Below the pieces are notes generated by a model. The model saw only the letters and a program-made list of their open reading frames with translations, was not told the origin of the DNA and did no database searches. A stretch of 64,000 nucleotides of DNA from a bacterium (lineage in GTDB: Bacteria > Myxococcota_A > UBA9160 > UBA4427), in assembly GCA_024742285.1 (NCBI GenBank), contig JANSYR010000001.1:744001-808000 (forward strand). The letters are read 5' to 3'. A program made the position numbers and the translations under genes. Of this stretch, positions 33,421 to 42,144 are shown in pieces (position 1 is the first letter of the stretch; every line of letters starts with the position of its first letter).

Positions 33421-34146
33421 CTACGCCAGCGTCTCGTTGATCGCCCCGAGCACCCGGCCCGGCGCGCTCCGCAGCATGTAGTCGTCGGTCTGGTCGATCC
33501 AGGCGACCTTTCCGTCCGCGTCGACCAGGAAGGTCGTCGGGATCGGCAGACCCCCGAGGCCGCGCGGGCTCACGTTGAGCGGATTGCGCAGATTCAGCTG
33601 ATCCGTCACGGAGAGGTCCGGGTCCGACAGGAGCGTGCCCTTCATGTGGTGCTTGGGCCGACCCTCGCGGAGCTGCTCCGGCGTGTCGGTGCAGATCGCC
33701 ACGAGCGCGATCTCCTTCTCGTCCAGCATCGGCCGGAGCTCTTCCCATCGCCGCAACTCGGCGACACAGTAGGGTCACCAGTGGCCGCGAAAGAACTTGA
33801 GCAGGTAGGGCTTGCCCGTCAGGCTCGCGAGGTCGAAGTCGTTCCCGTTCTCGTCGGGCGCCACGAAGGGGATCATCGGATCACCGACGGCGACCGCCGG
33901 CCGATTCGGCTGCTGCTTGCTCTGGAGCCGGAGCGCCGGAAAGACGAAACCCACGAACGCGGCCGGCACGCCGAACAGGACGTTGAAGAATCCGCCCTGT
34001 CCGATCGCGACGAGACCGAGCGCGCCGGCGGAGAGGAACGCGGCGAACCAGCCTCGCCGGTCGCGGGGGATCGCGACGCGGCCGATCAGCTGGAACCAGT
34101 TGTAGAAGGTCGCCGCGACGACGATCAGTGCGAGCAGTCCGAGCAT
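33421..34146 (-). CDS. Membrane redoxin (Prx-like) with in-frame UGA as selenocysteine
   Basis: Read through one UGA (33775-33777), this is a 241-residue protein. Residues 1-75 form about three membrane helices (MLGLLALIVVAATFYNW, then helices near 33-52 and 53-72); residues 85-241 are a peroxiredoxin/thioredoxin-like domain. The UGA, codon 124, falls in the CxxC active site: FFRGHW-U-PYC, where relatives have CPYC, and the frame on both sides is clearly one domain (TFLVDADGKVAWIDQ downstream). The peroxidatic Sec would attack peroxide and Cys127 would resolve it. AAGGAG precedes the ATG at 34144-34146. A SECIS-like hairpin follows the UGA and selB is 576 bp away. Confidence 0.88.
33744..33774 (-). 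promoter_or_regulatory. Candidate bacterial SECIS element
   Basis: Directly after the UGA the minus-strand RNA can form TCGCC/GGCGA (33760-33764 with 33748-33752) around the loop GAGTTGC, with CCC (33772-33774) pairing GGG (33744-33746) below an internal bulge. The loop begins with G and lies about 15 nt past the UGA, close to the spacing and the loop-G feature described for bacterial SECIS elements. Folding was done by eye, not computed. Confidence 0.65.
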
Positions 34147-34239
34147 GGGGTTGCTCCTTCCGGGTCGGAAAAGCCCGGGCGGGCCGCCGACCGTCCCCCG
34201 AAGCGTACCGCAACGCGGCGAAGTCGCGGAAGCCGCGCG

Positions 34240-35718
34240 CTAGAGCCGCAGGGTCGCGACCGCCCGGTCGATCCAGATCGCGAGCTGGCCCGCCATGTTC
34301 GTCTCGCCGAGGATCGGACTCACCCCCAGCCAGATCGTGATCGCGCCGCAGACGAGCAGGACGAGCTGCTCGTTCGACAGAGCGCGGCTTCCCGTCTCGT
34401 TCCCGTCCGCGTTCCGCATCATCGCGAGCAGCGGACGACCGACGGCGGAGAGCGCGAGGACCGTCGCGGCGAGGCCCACGACCATGGCCCAGCGATGACC
34501 GCCGTGCTCGAGACCCTGAAGGATCCGGAATCGCGCGACGAAGCCGAGGGTCCCGGGAACGCCGCCGAGCGACAACAGAAACGTGCCGAGCAGGGCCGCA
34601 CGAAGCGGGCTCGTCTGCATCATGCCGGCGAGGTCGCCGATGTGTTCGCAGGCGCGTTCGTGATGGCTGAGCGAGCTGAGCGTCGCCATCACGCCGGTGA
34701 TCGCCGCGCCCGACGCGATCAGCCCCCAGAGCAGCGCCTGCGCGCCGTCGCCCTGCGCCTCGACGAGGGCGAGCGTCAAGAACCCGACCTGTCCGACGGC
34801 GATCCAGCCGACCAGGCGGCGAAGCCCGACCTGCACGAGCGCCATCGCGTGTCCCCAGACGAGAGCGAGCCCGCCGAGACCCGTGAGCAGCGTCGGCAGT
34901 CGTGTCCCGAACGAGTCCGGCTCGGCGAGCAGCGCGCCGGGCGCCGCGTGGAGCACGCGCAGCAGGACGAGGAAGATCGTCGCCTGCGCGACCGTCGCGA
35001 CGTGGGTCGTCACGAAGCTCGGTGCGCCTTCGTGAACGTCCGGCGACCAGGGGTGGAAGGGCGCGATCGCGGCCCGGGCGACGAGCCCGAGGACGACCAG
35101 CGAGAGCCCGACGTCGAAGGCGAAGCCGTGCTCGACGCCGGCGCCCGAAAGGCCCGCGAGATCGAGTCGGCCGGTCGCGCCGAAGACGAAAGCGAGACCG
35201 TGGGCGAAGACCAGGCTCGCGAAGACGTGAGCGAAGAAGGCCTTGAGACTCGACTCGCTCGAAGAAAGACGCCGCGAGTCGATCGCCACCAACGCGATCA
35301 TCGGTAGCCAGGCGAGCTCGATCGCCACGAGGAGCACCACCAGGTGGTCCGTCACGACCGCGGCCATCGCGCCCGCCCAGGAAAAGAGCAGCAACGCGAT
35401 CGGCTCCGCGGGGCGACTGCGCGCCATGCCGAAATGGGTGAGCGAGAGCGCGAGGACGAGGGCGCCGGAAACCACGATGAAGCCGATCCCGAAGAGGCCG
35501 AACCCGTCGATGTCGAGGACTCCGCCGACCGGCTCGCGGCTGCCCCAGGCGAGGGTGAAGGCGACGCCCATCAGACTCACGACCGCGACGGCGCCGAGAC
35601 GGATGCCGGCCAGGGCGGTCTGGCGATGACCGCTCCGGTCGCCGCGACCGAGAAGATCGAGGGCGAGGATCGCGAGGGCGCCGAGCGCCGGCATGAGCAC
35701 CGGATTCAACAGGCTCAT
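34240..35718 (-). CDS. nuoN: Complex I membrane subunit N-like protein
   Basis: A 492-residue antiporter-like subunit with about fourteen helices. The fifth-helix glutamate is kept (E134 in VAIELAWLP), but by-eye alignment with E. coli NuoN places R215 (VARAAIAPFHPW) at the pump lysine of helix 7 and Q245 (TVAQATIF) at the central lysine of helix 8. The protein keeps PFHPWSPDVHEGAPS. Start ATG 35716-35718 overlaps the nuoM stop by 4 nt. It is the last gene of the seven-gene cluster and ends about 90 nt from the redoxin selenoprotein start. Confidence 0.85.
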   Translation of the reverse strand: MSLLNPVLMPALGALAILALDLLGRGDRSGHRQTALAGIRLGAVAVVSLMGVAFTLAWGSREPVGGVLDIDGFGLFGIGFIVVSGALVLALSLTHFGMARSRPAEPIALLLFSWAGAMAAVVTDHLVVLLVAIELAWLPMIALVAIDSRRLSSSESSLKAFFAHVFASLVFAHGLAFVFGATGRLDLAGLSGAGVEHGFAFDVGLSLVVLGLVARAAIAPFHPWSPDVHEGAPSFVTTHVATVAQATIFLVLLRVLHAAPGALLAEPDSFGTRLPTLLTGLGGLALVWGHAMALVQVGLRRLVGWIAVGQVGFLTLALVEAQGDGAQALLWGLIASGAAITGVMATLSSLSHHERACEHIGDLAGMMQTSPLRAALLGTFLLSLGGVPGTLGFVARFRILQGLEHGGHRWAMVVGLAATVLALSAVGRPLLAMMRNADGNETGSRALSNEQLVLLVCGAITIWLGVSPILGETNMAGQLAIWIDRAVATLRL

Positions 35719-37394
35719 CGCAGCGGCTCCCCGGAACCGCCGCGTTCGAAGAACACGCGGCCGACACGCACGAAGGTTTCGCCTTCGGACGGCAACGCAT
35801 CCTCGGGCCCCTCCGCATCGGGAGCCACCGAGCGCCGGTCCATCTGATAGAGCAGCTCGAGCACGGCCGGCTCGACGCGCCGAAGGACCGGATTCGGATG
35901 GATGCCGATCGCGACGATCGGAATCGTGAGCGCGAGCAGGATCGCCCGCTCGACCCGGTCGAGATCGATCAGGCCACGATTCGCGGGCTCGTCGACGGGA
36001 CCGAGGAAGAGTCGCCGCTGGACCCAGAGCAGGTACGACGCCGCGACGACCATGGCGATCAACGCGAAGACCGACAGGGTCCGCCGGGTCTCGAGGCTGC
36101 CGAGCAGAACGAAGAGATCGCCCACGAAGCCGCCCAGCAGCGGCAACCCCATGAGCGACAGGACCATCACGCCGAAGAAGAACGCACAGACCGGCATCGG
36201 CTTCGCGAGGCCACCGAAGGCGCCCACCTCGGTCGTGCCCCGTCGCACGGCGAGGAAGCCGATCAGGACGAAGAGCCCGGCGGTCGCGAGCCCGTGGGTC
36301 AGCAGCTGGATGACCGCGCCGGTCAGCCCCTGCACGTTGAGCGTCGACATCCCGAAGAGCGCGAAGCCCGCGTACCCGACGGAGGCGTACGCGACGAGTC
36401 GCTTCAGCTCCTTCTGCACGAGGGCGAGGAGCGAGGCGTAGGCCAGGGCGACGATCCCGAGCAGGGAGAGCGCCGGGCCGCTCGCGTGCGCCGCGTCCGG
36501 GAAGAGCGGCAGCGCGAAGCGGAGCCAGCCGATCGCCGCGGTCTGGACGAAGCCCGTCGCGATCAGGACCGAAAGCCCCGTCGGCGCCGCCGCATGGGCG
36601 GCCGGCAGCCAGAAGTGGAGCGGCGCGATCGGGAGTCGCGTCGCGAGCGAGAAGGAGAATGCGAGGAAGAGCAGCCACTGCTCGTCGACCTCGAGCCGGA
36701 CGTCGAGCAGCGAACGCACCATCCCTTCGCCCCCGTCCCGCGGCAGGAGATCCAGACTCGCCACGCCGAACTGAGAAAGGGTCGCCTCGTGCAGGACGAA
36801 GGCGACGAAGAGGAGACCCGCGAGTCCGATCGCTTCGGTCGTCCAGAGCCGCGACGCAGCGCGGGCGCGACCGAGGCCGCCCCAGCGTCCCATCCAGAGC
36901 ATGAGCGGAACGAGCCCGGCGGCCCAGAAGCCGATGAAGATGAGCAGGTTGGAGGAAGCGATCGCCCCGAGGAGCGCGCTCTCGAGGGAGAGGATCACGA
37001 AGACCCAGGACGGTTCGGCATCCCGCACGGATTCGCGGGACGCGATCAGCGCGAGCGGGGAGACCGCCGCCGTCGAGAGGAGGAAGCAGAGACTGATTCC
37101 GTCGATCGCGAACGCGACGTTGGCGCCCAGGGAAGGGACCCAGGGCACGGCCTCGAGTCCCTGCAGTCCGAGGGTCTCCGGGTCGAAGCCGATCGCGGCC
37201 CAGAGCGTCGCCGCGAAGGTCGCGAGGGTGGCGACGAGCGCGGTGCCCAGCCAGACCCGGGAGGGCAGCTCCCCGAGGCCGACCGCGCCGAGCGTCCAAG
37301 CGAGGCCGCCGAGCACGAAGGCTACGGTCACGGGCAGCGCCACGACGATCGCGAGCAGATGATCGGCCGCGAAGAGGACCAGCGTATTCAGCAT
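35715..37394 (-). CDS. nuoM: Complex I membrane subunit M-like protein
   Basis: A 559-residue antiporter-like subunit with about fourteen helices. Compared by eye with E. coli NuoM, the helix-5 motif FWEMMLVP is GFWAAGLVP, so the pump glutamate is A158; the helix-7 lysine is R253 (LATRLPIAPLHFWLP); and the helix-8 lysine is Q284 (FVQTAAIGWLRF). The HFWLPAAHAAAPTGLS signature is kept. It lies 13 nt downstream of nuoL and overlaps nuoN by 4 nt. The fold is that of a proton-pumping subunit, but the pumping residues are largely changed. Confidence 0.87.
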   Translation of the reverse strand: MLNTLVLFAADHLLAIVVALPVTVAFVLGGLAWTLGAVGLGELPSRVWLGTALVATLATFAATLWAAIGFDPETLGLQGLEAVPWVPSLGANVAFAIDGISLCFLLSTAAVSPLALIASRESVRDAEPSWVFVILSLESALLGAIASSNLLIFIGFWAAGLVPLMLWMGRWGGLGRARAASRLWTTEAIGLAGLLFVAFVLHEATLSQFGVASLDLLPRDGGEGMVRSLLDVRLEVDEQWLLFLAFSFSLATRLPIAPLHFWLPAAHAAAPTGLSVLIATGFVQTAAIGWLRFALPLFPDAAHASGPALSLLGIVALAYASLLALVQKELKRLVAYASVGYAGFALFGMSTLNVQGLTGAVIQLLTHGLATAGLFVLIGFLAVRRGTTEVGAFGGLAKPMPVCAFFFGVMVLSLMGLPLLGGFVGDLFVLLGSLETRRTLSVFALIAMVVAASYLLWVQRRLFLGPVDEPANRGLIDLDRVERAILLALTIPIVAIGIHPNPVLRRVEPAVLELLYQMDRRSVAPDAEGPEDALPSEGETFVRVGRVFFERGGSGEPLR

Positions 37395-37407
37395 CTCGAC
37401 CCGCCTC

Positions 37408-39465
37408 TCATACGACCATCCAGGTCACGACGACGACCACCGTCAGCAGGCCGAGCAGGATGTAGCTCTGCATCCGGCCGTTCTGGATCCGCCGGAGCAC
37501 GCCCCAGACCGCTCCGCGGAGAACGCCCGAGCCACCGGATACGACCAGGCGATCGATCAGCTGGTTCTCGATCCCCCGCGCCAGGGCGAGCTCGGAGAGT
37601 CGCCGGACCGGCCGGACGAGCAGGACCTGATAGGCGCGCTCGAAGAAGAACATCTCGCGCATCCAGAGCGCCGCGATCCCCATCGCCCGGTGCTTCGATT
37701 CGCCGCGGTAGCCGCGCCGCGCATAGCGGGCGGTTGCGATCGCGGCCCCGAGCACGACGACCAGTGCGACGAGCGCCGCCAGCCAACCGCGCTCGCTGCC
37801 GATCAGCTCGGGATCGGGCGCCCCCGGAACCACGCGCGTCAGGAAGTAGCCGACGGTGTCCATCTGCTCGATCGGCACCGGCATGAACTGCTGCCAGAAC
37901 TGTGCCGGGCTGAGGAAGCCGCCGCTGAAGGCGAGGACGGCGAGAATGGTCAGGCTGTTCTGCTGCCAGCCGGTGGGATCCTTGAGGGGCGACTCGACGA
38001 GGCCGCCGGGTCGGACGTTGCCCCAGAAGACCAGGAAGAACGCGCGCCCCATCGCGAAGGCGAGGACGCCCACGCTCGCAACGACGACCGCGAGGAGCAG
38101 GTCGCTCTCCGGGCGCGCCGAGATCCAGAGGAAGGCGACGAGCTCCTCGATCGGAAAGAAGCTCGCGAACGGGATGGCGCCGACCAGGCCGAGGCTCGCG
38201 ATCAGGAAGAGCCAGTGCGTACCGGGCATGCGACGGCCGAGCCCGCCCATGCGCCGCAGATCCGTCTCGCCCTGCTGCGCCTCGATCACGACGCCGGCCA
38301 CGAGCAGCAGCAACGCCTTCGACACCGAGTGGGTGAGCATCAGGAATGCCGCCGTCGAGTACGCCCCGATCCCGACCCCCAGGACCGCGAGCCCGAGGAC
38401 CGCCGACGTGGTGAACGCGATCAGCCGCGGCAGGTGGAGCTGGTTCGCCGCGGCGAGACTCGCGAGGAGCGCCGTCGCGGCGCCCGCGAGGATCAGACTG
38501 CGGAGCGCCCCAGGCGCACTCTCCAACAAGAACGCGAAGCGCAGCAGGACGTAGACCCCCGCGACGACCGTCGTCACCGATTGCAGGAGCGCCTGCGCCG
38601 ACGCCGGCCCCTTCGTCGATTGCGGGAGCCAGAAGTGGAGCGGCAGCTGCGCGCACTTGGTCAGCGCCGCCAGCACGAGACCGAAGCCCACGATCTCGAG
38701 CAGGAGCGGCGCCTGCGCCAGGCCGTAGGAGAGCCAGAGCACCCCCTGCCCTTCGAGCAGTCGGAACGCGGCCTCGATGCCGCGGAAGGTGAGCGCCGGC
38801 GCCCCGGCGCGGGAGAGCCCGTCGAAGAGCAGGAGCATCGCCGCCAGGAGTCCCAGGTCGCCGACCCGACCGATCACGAAGGTCGTCGCCCCGGCACGCG
38901 AGGCCTCACGATCCTCGAAGTCGAACGCGGCGAAGAGCTGCGAAGCGATCCCGACGCCGGCCCACCCGAGGAAGAAGAGCAGGAGGTTGTCCGCCAGGAC
39001 CAGGACCAGGGTGGAGCCCACGAGCAGGTCGAGCATCGCGAAGGTGCGATGGGCCGCTTCGCGATTCCTCTTCCCGCTCGCGAACCCGCCGATCGCGTGC
39101 ACGTACACCACGAGGGCGGTCCCGGTCACCACCAGGCAGAAGACCGCCGAGAGCGGATCGAGCTGGAACGCGAGCTCGGCGCTGAAGCTTCGCGGGCCGA
39201 CACCGCCTCCGATCCAGGGGCCGACGCTGTCGAGCAGTCGCTCCGCCGCGCCCACGCCGACGAGATCGTAGAGGCCGATCATCGAGAAGCTGAGCGCGAC
39301 CACGACCGCCGAGATCGAGACGCCGAAGACGAGCCGATCCGAGATCCGCGCCCGGACGAGGCCGATCAGGACGCCATGGACGAACGCCGCGACGAGGGGA
39401 AGCAGCGCGATCCAGCGGATCATCGATCCGCCGAAGAGCGCCCCGGTCGTCGTCAGGTCGTCCAT
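37408..39465 (-). CDS. nuoL: Complex I membrane subunit L-like protein
   Basis: A 684-residue subunit, longer than E. coli NuoL (613). The helix-5 motif, W-E-G in E. coli, is FLGWAGVGIASQL, so the glutamate is A169; the helix-7 lysine is kept (K270 in ALTKCAQLPLHFWLP). TTVVAGVYVLLRF and the loop following SAELAFQLDPLSAVF match the family. The C-terminus has the extra helices expected for the long lateral arm of NuoL. It lies 4 nt from nuoK and 13 nt before nuoM. Confidence 0.88.
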   Translation of the reverse strand: MDDLTTTGALFGGSMIRWIALLPLVAAFVHGVLIGLVRARISDRLVFGVSISAVVVALSFSMIGLYDLVGVGAAERLLDSVGPWIGGGVGPRSFSAELAFQLDPLSAVFCLVVTGTALVVYVHAIGGFASGKRNREAAHRTFAMLDLLVGSTLVLVLADNLLLFFLGWAGVGIASQLFAAFDFEDREASRAGATTFVIGRVGDLGLLAAMLLLFDGLSRAGAPALTFRGIEAAFRLLEGQGVLWLSYGLAQAPLLLEIVGFGLVLAALTKCAQLPLHFWLPQSTKGPASAQALLQSVTTVVAGVYVLLRFAFLLESAPGALRSLILAGAATALLASLAAANQLHLPRLIAFTTSAVLGLAVLGVGIGAYSTAAFLMLTHSVSKALLLLVAGVVIEAQQGETDLRRMGGLGRRMPGTHWLFLIASLGLVGAIPFASFFPIEELVAFLWISARPESDLLLAVVVASVGVLAFAMGRAFFLVFWGNVRPGGLVESPLKDPTGWQQNSLTILAVLAFSGGFLSPAQFWQQFMPVPIEQMDTVGYFLTRVVPGAPDPELIGSERGWLAALVALVVVLGAAIATARYARRGYRGESKHRAMGIAALWMREMFFFERAYQVLLVRPVRRLSELALARGIENQLIDRLVVSGGSGVLRGAVWGVLRRIQNGRMQSYILLGLLTVVVVVTWMVV

Positions 39466-39469
39466 CCGC

Positions 39470-39787
39470 CTAACCCTCGAGCAGCCCGGCGTCCTGCACG
39501 TCGAGCGTGCCGCGACGCACGACCCGAGCGACGACGATCGCGAGACCGAGGGCGACCTGGAGCAGGCCGACGAGCGCCAGGGCGACGAGCAGGACCGCGC
39601 CCTCCCCGGGGCTCGCCTCCGTCGACCGCGCCGAGAGCCAGCCCACGCCGACCACGACGACCGAGAGCCAACCGAAGAGCACGCCGACCAGCATGCCGAT
39701 CAGGCTGCGTCGCCAGAGCAGCCCGAGCATCGCGACCCAGAAGAGTGCGAGACCGCCCATCACGAGCGCGAACGCCCCGTCGATCAC
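39470..39787 (-). CDS. nuoK: Complex I membrane subunit K-like protein
   Basis: A 105-residue protein with three membrane helices. GTG 39785-39787 is preceded by GGAGG at the right spacing and gives the usual NuoK length; the upstream frame is Arg-rich. By eye, the segment RRSLIGMLVGVLFGWLS aligns with the E. coli helix that holds E36, which is L37 here, and GLLQVALGLAIVV aligns with the helix holding E72, which is Q77 here. Both are central to the proton path in normal complex I. It stands 40 nt from nuoJ. Confidence 0.8.
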   Translation of the reverse strand: MIDGAFALVMGGLALFWVAMLGLLWRRSLIGMLVGVLFGWLSVVVVGVGWLSARSTEASPGEGAVLLVALALVGLLQVALGLAIVVARVVRRGTLDVQDAGLLEG

Positions 39788-39827
39788 GACGAACGTCCTC
39801 CGGCCGAATCGTGCGGGATCGCCACGA

Positions 39828-40343
39828 CTAGCGGTTCCTCCCTTCGCCGCGCAGCAGCATGAGCGAGGCGAGAAGCGTCGCCGCCAACAGCAGCCCGACG
39901 AGCGAAACGCCTTCCTGGAGCGAACCGAAGAACCGGTCGCCGACGATGCTCTCCTCCGTGGGAAGACCGACCGAGACGAGACGCGAAGCCGCAGCGCCGT
40001 CGCCGGCCTGCGCGAGGACGAGACCGAGAACGACGATCCCACCGGCGAGGACCCCGAATGCGAGGCCGCGGGCCAGGGCGGTCAGGCCGTCGGTCGGCGG
40101 GAGATGATCGCGATCGACGTCGACGAGCATCCATCCGAAGAGCTGCACGACGGCGAGCGCGAGGGCCGCCCCCGCGAGCGCGAACCAGGCGGGGTAGCCG
40201 CCGCCGGCCTGCACGAGCGCGAGGCCGAGGGCCGAGAGGGACGCGCCGGCGGCGAAGACCGAACGCGTGAGATTGCGGCCGAGGACGACGGACGCGAAGG
40301 CCGAAAGACAGGCGAGCACGAGTGCCACGACGAGGACCGACAT
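39828..40343 (-). CDS. nuoJ: Complex I membrane subunit J-like protein
   Basis: A 171-residue membrane protein with about five helices, in the position and of the length expected for NuoJ. Sequence similarity is weak: SLLVVALVLACLSAFASVVLG-like first helix and GWMLVDVDRDHLPP loop are visible, and the last helix ends in LLRGEGRNR. Assignment depends on cluster order (H-J-K-L-M-N). Start ATG 40341-40343 overlaps the nuoH stop by one base (TGATG). Confidence 0.72.
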   Translation of the reverse strand: MSVLVVALVLACLSAFASVVLGRNLTRSVFAAGASLSALGLALVQAGGGYPAWFALAGAALALAVVQLFGWMLVDVDRDHLPPTDGLTALARGLAFGVLAGGIVVLGLVLAQAGDGAAASRLVSVGLPTEESIVGDRFFGSLQEGVSLVGLLLAATLLASLMLLRGEGRNR

Positions 40344-41515
40344 CAGCCACCGACTCCCGGGAGGCTCTCGAGCCAGAGCGCGATCGCCGCCACCAGCAGC
40401 AGGTTGGCCCACGCGACCGGAAGCAGCCGTCGTGTGGTGAGTCGCAGCGACCGGTCGTCGCGGCTGCTCGCCGACATGCGCGCGACCCGCGATGCGACGA
40501 AGATCACCCCGACGAGCTTTCCCGCGAACACGCCGACGTGGAGCAACGTCACGAGCGCTTCCGGCAAGCCGCGCCCCACGAAGGGCGCCGCACGATCGAC
40601 CAGACCGGCCGGATCGAGCAGGGGCAGCCCGCCCGCGCCGAGGAAGAGCGTCACGAAGAGCCCGGCGGCGAAGACCTCTGCGAGCCGCGCTTCGACACGG
40701 ATCCAGTAGAGCTCGGTGGCGTCGCCGTCGAGACCGAGCCCGGCGATGCCGACGCCGCCGCTGCCGGGAAGATCCGCTCGCGGCGAGCTGACCCAGAGCG
40801 AGATCGCAGCCGCGAAGAGGATCGCGGTGAGTGGCTGCGTGAAGACGTTCCAGGCCGGAATCGGCCAGGCCTCGAGGCCCGCGACGACTTCGGGTCCGAA
40901 GAGCCGCGCGAGACCGGCGACGGGCCAGAGCATGCGCTGCTGGTCGAGGACGAGATCGTGGAGTCGAAGGGAGGCCGCATCGATCGCGAGCGGCGTCGTC
41001 GCGAGCACCAGGAGCGCCGTCCCCGCGATGGCCCGACTCGTCTGTCGCGCGGCCCCGATCCGCGACCAGGCGCTCCGCTCCGAGAGGCCGGTCGCGCTTC
41101 GCGCGAACGCCAGGGCGAGCAACACGAGCACGATCGCGACGAGACCGCCCTCGAGATCGAGGAGCAGGAGCGGCGGCCCGGCGGTCCCGCCCCAGGTCCC
41201 CACGATCGGCAGCATCGCGAGCCCGAGCACGAGCGCGCCGCATCCGAGCGCGCGCGAGAGTCGCCGCAGGCCGCCCCGATGATCGACGACCCGCGTACGG
41301 CGACGCACGAGCCGGGCGAACCCGGCCAGCGCCCGCGCCGTGACGGAGCGCGAGGGCGGATGGAGCGGACCTCCGCCCCAGACCGCGCGCGGCGGAGCGA
41401 GCTCCGGCCGATCCGGACGGGGGCGGCTGCGACTGCTGCGCTCGAAGACCGCGACGCTCCCGAGCCCGACCATCGCGACCCCGAGCCAGACCATGACCAG
41501 CAGGATCGTCGTCAT
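40343..41515 (-). CDS. nuoH: Complex I membrane subunit H-like protein
   Basis: A 390-residue membrane protein with about eight to nine helices. The N-terminus (MTTILLVMVWLGVAMVG) and a late segment TELYWIRVEARLAEVFAAGLF followed by VTLFLGAGG match the EYSGMRFALFFLAEY and TLFLGGW region of NuoH, with the AE pair kept. The quinone-loop signature of standard NuoH (ERKxxGxxQxRxGPN) is not recognisable, so binding of quinone is doubtful. It overlaps nuoA by 4 nt and nuoJ by one base. Confidence 0.75.
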   Translation of the reverse strand: MTTILLVMVWLGVAMVGLGSVAVFERSSRSRPRPDRPELAPPRAVWGGGPLHPPSRSVTARALAGFARLVRRRTRVVDHRGGLRRLSRALGCGALVLGLAMLPIVGTWGGTAGPPLLLLDLEGGLVAIVLVLLALAFARSATGLSERSAWSRIGAARQTSRAIAGTALLVLATTPLAIDAASLRLHDLVLDQQRMLWPVAGLARLFGPEVVAGLEAWPIPAWNVFTQPLTAILFAAAISLWVSSPRADLPGSGGVGIAGLGLDGDATELYWIRVEARLAEVFAAGLFVTLFLGAGGLPLLDPAGLVDRAAPFVGRGLPEALVTLLHVGVFAGKLVGVIFVASRVARMSASSRDDRSLRLTTRRLLPVAWANLLLVAAIALWLESLPGVGG

Positions 41516-41859
41516 TCGACGCGCCCTCCCCGACCGGCGTGAACGACCACGAGCAGGGTCGGCAGCACGAGCCAGAGCCCCGTCTGCACGCCGCCGACGC
41601 CGAGTCCGCGCAGCGAGACCGCTGCCGGCACGAGGACCAACGCGACGAGCGCAATGAAGAACGCGCCTAACAAGCCGCGGTGGAGGAGCACGGCGTGGCG
41701 CGGAGAACGACGCGCCTTCTGCGACACCCCGAACTCGATCGCCTCGACCGGAGCGGTCGCGGCCCGACGGGCGGGCAGCGCGCGACGCAGCCCGGCGGCG
41801 GCGAGGGGCACGGCCGCGAGCATCGCGAGCGCGATCAGCAGGAACAGCGACGCGGGCAT
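41512..41859 (-). CDS. nuoA: Complex I membrane subunit A-like protein
   Basis: A 115-residue protein with three membrane helices, the first gene of the cluster. APVEAIEFGVSQ aligns with the FESGxxxxG loop of NuoA; the following helix LGAFFIALVALVLVPAAVSL lacks the acidic residue of the FDxE motif. Start ATG 41857-41859. The gene is divergent from gpsA (starts 42145); the 285-bp gap should hold the cluster promoter but no clear boxes were seen. Confidence 0.7.
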   Translation of the reverse strand: MPASLFLLIALAMLAAVPLAAAGLRRALPARRAATAPVEAIEFGVSQKARRSPRHAVLLHRGLLGAFFIALVALVLVPAAVSLRGLGVGGVQTGLWLVLPTLLVVVHAGRGGRVE

Positions 41860-42144
41860 GCGCCCCCGGCGGCCCGATCCTCCTTCGCAGCGCGACCCGG
41901 GCGGACACGGGGCCGACGACTCGTGTCGGACCCGCTTCGGGGCGGCCACGTCGGACGCGATCGGACGGGCAATGGGGGGCGACCCACGGGCGGCGGGAAC
42001 CGCGCCGTCAGGAGTCGCAAAAGTAGCCGTAGACCCCCGAAAGGTCAACGAAAATGCGGGGATCCGACCCCTCTCGAGCGCGCGCCGACGGCGGGCGCGA
42101 CGGGCCGTGACATGCAGGGCTCGGTGGTTGGTAAGGTTCCCCCC
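41860..42144. promoter_or_regulatory. Divergent gap between nuo-like cluster and gpsA
   Basis: A 285-bp intergenic stretch with no supported gene. It should contain promoters in both directions. Toward gpsA there is an in-frame ATG at 42112 and a GTG at 42145; no operator or palindrome was recognised. Confidence 0.4.

Noticed and set aside
33421-33777. Treating the redoxin as two genes or a pseudogene broken at 33775.
   Set aside because: The frame is the same on both sides, the break is a single UGA at the exact active-site Cys position, a SECIS-like hairpin follows and selB is adjacent; selenocysteine explains all four.
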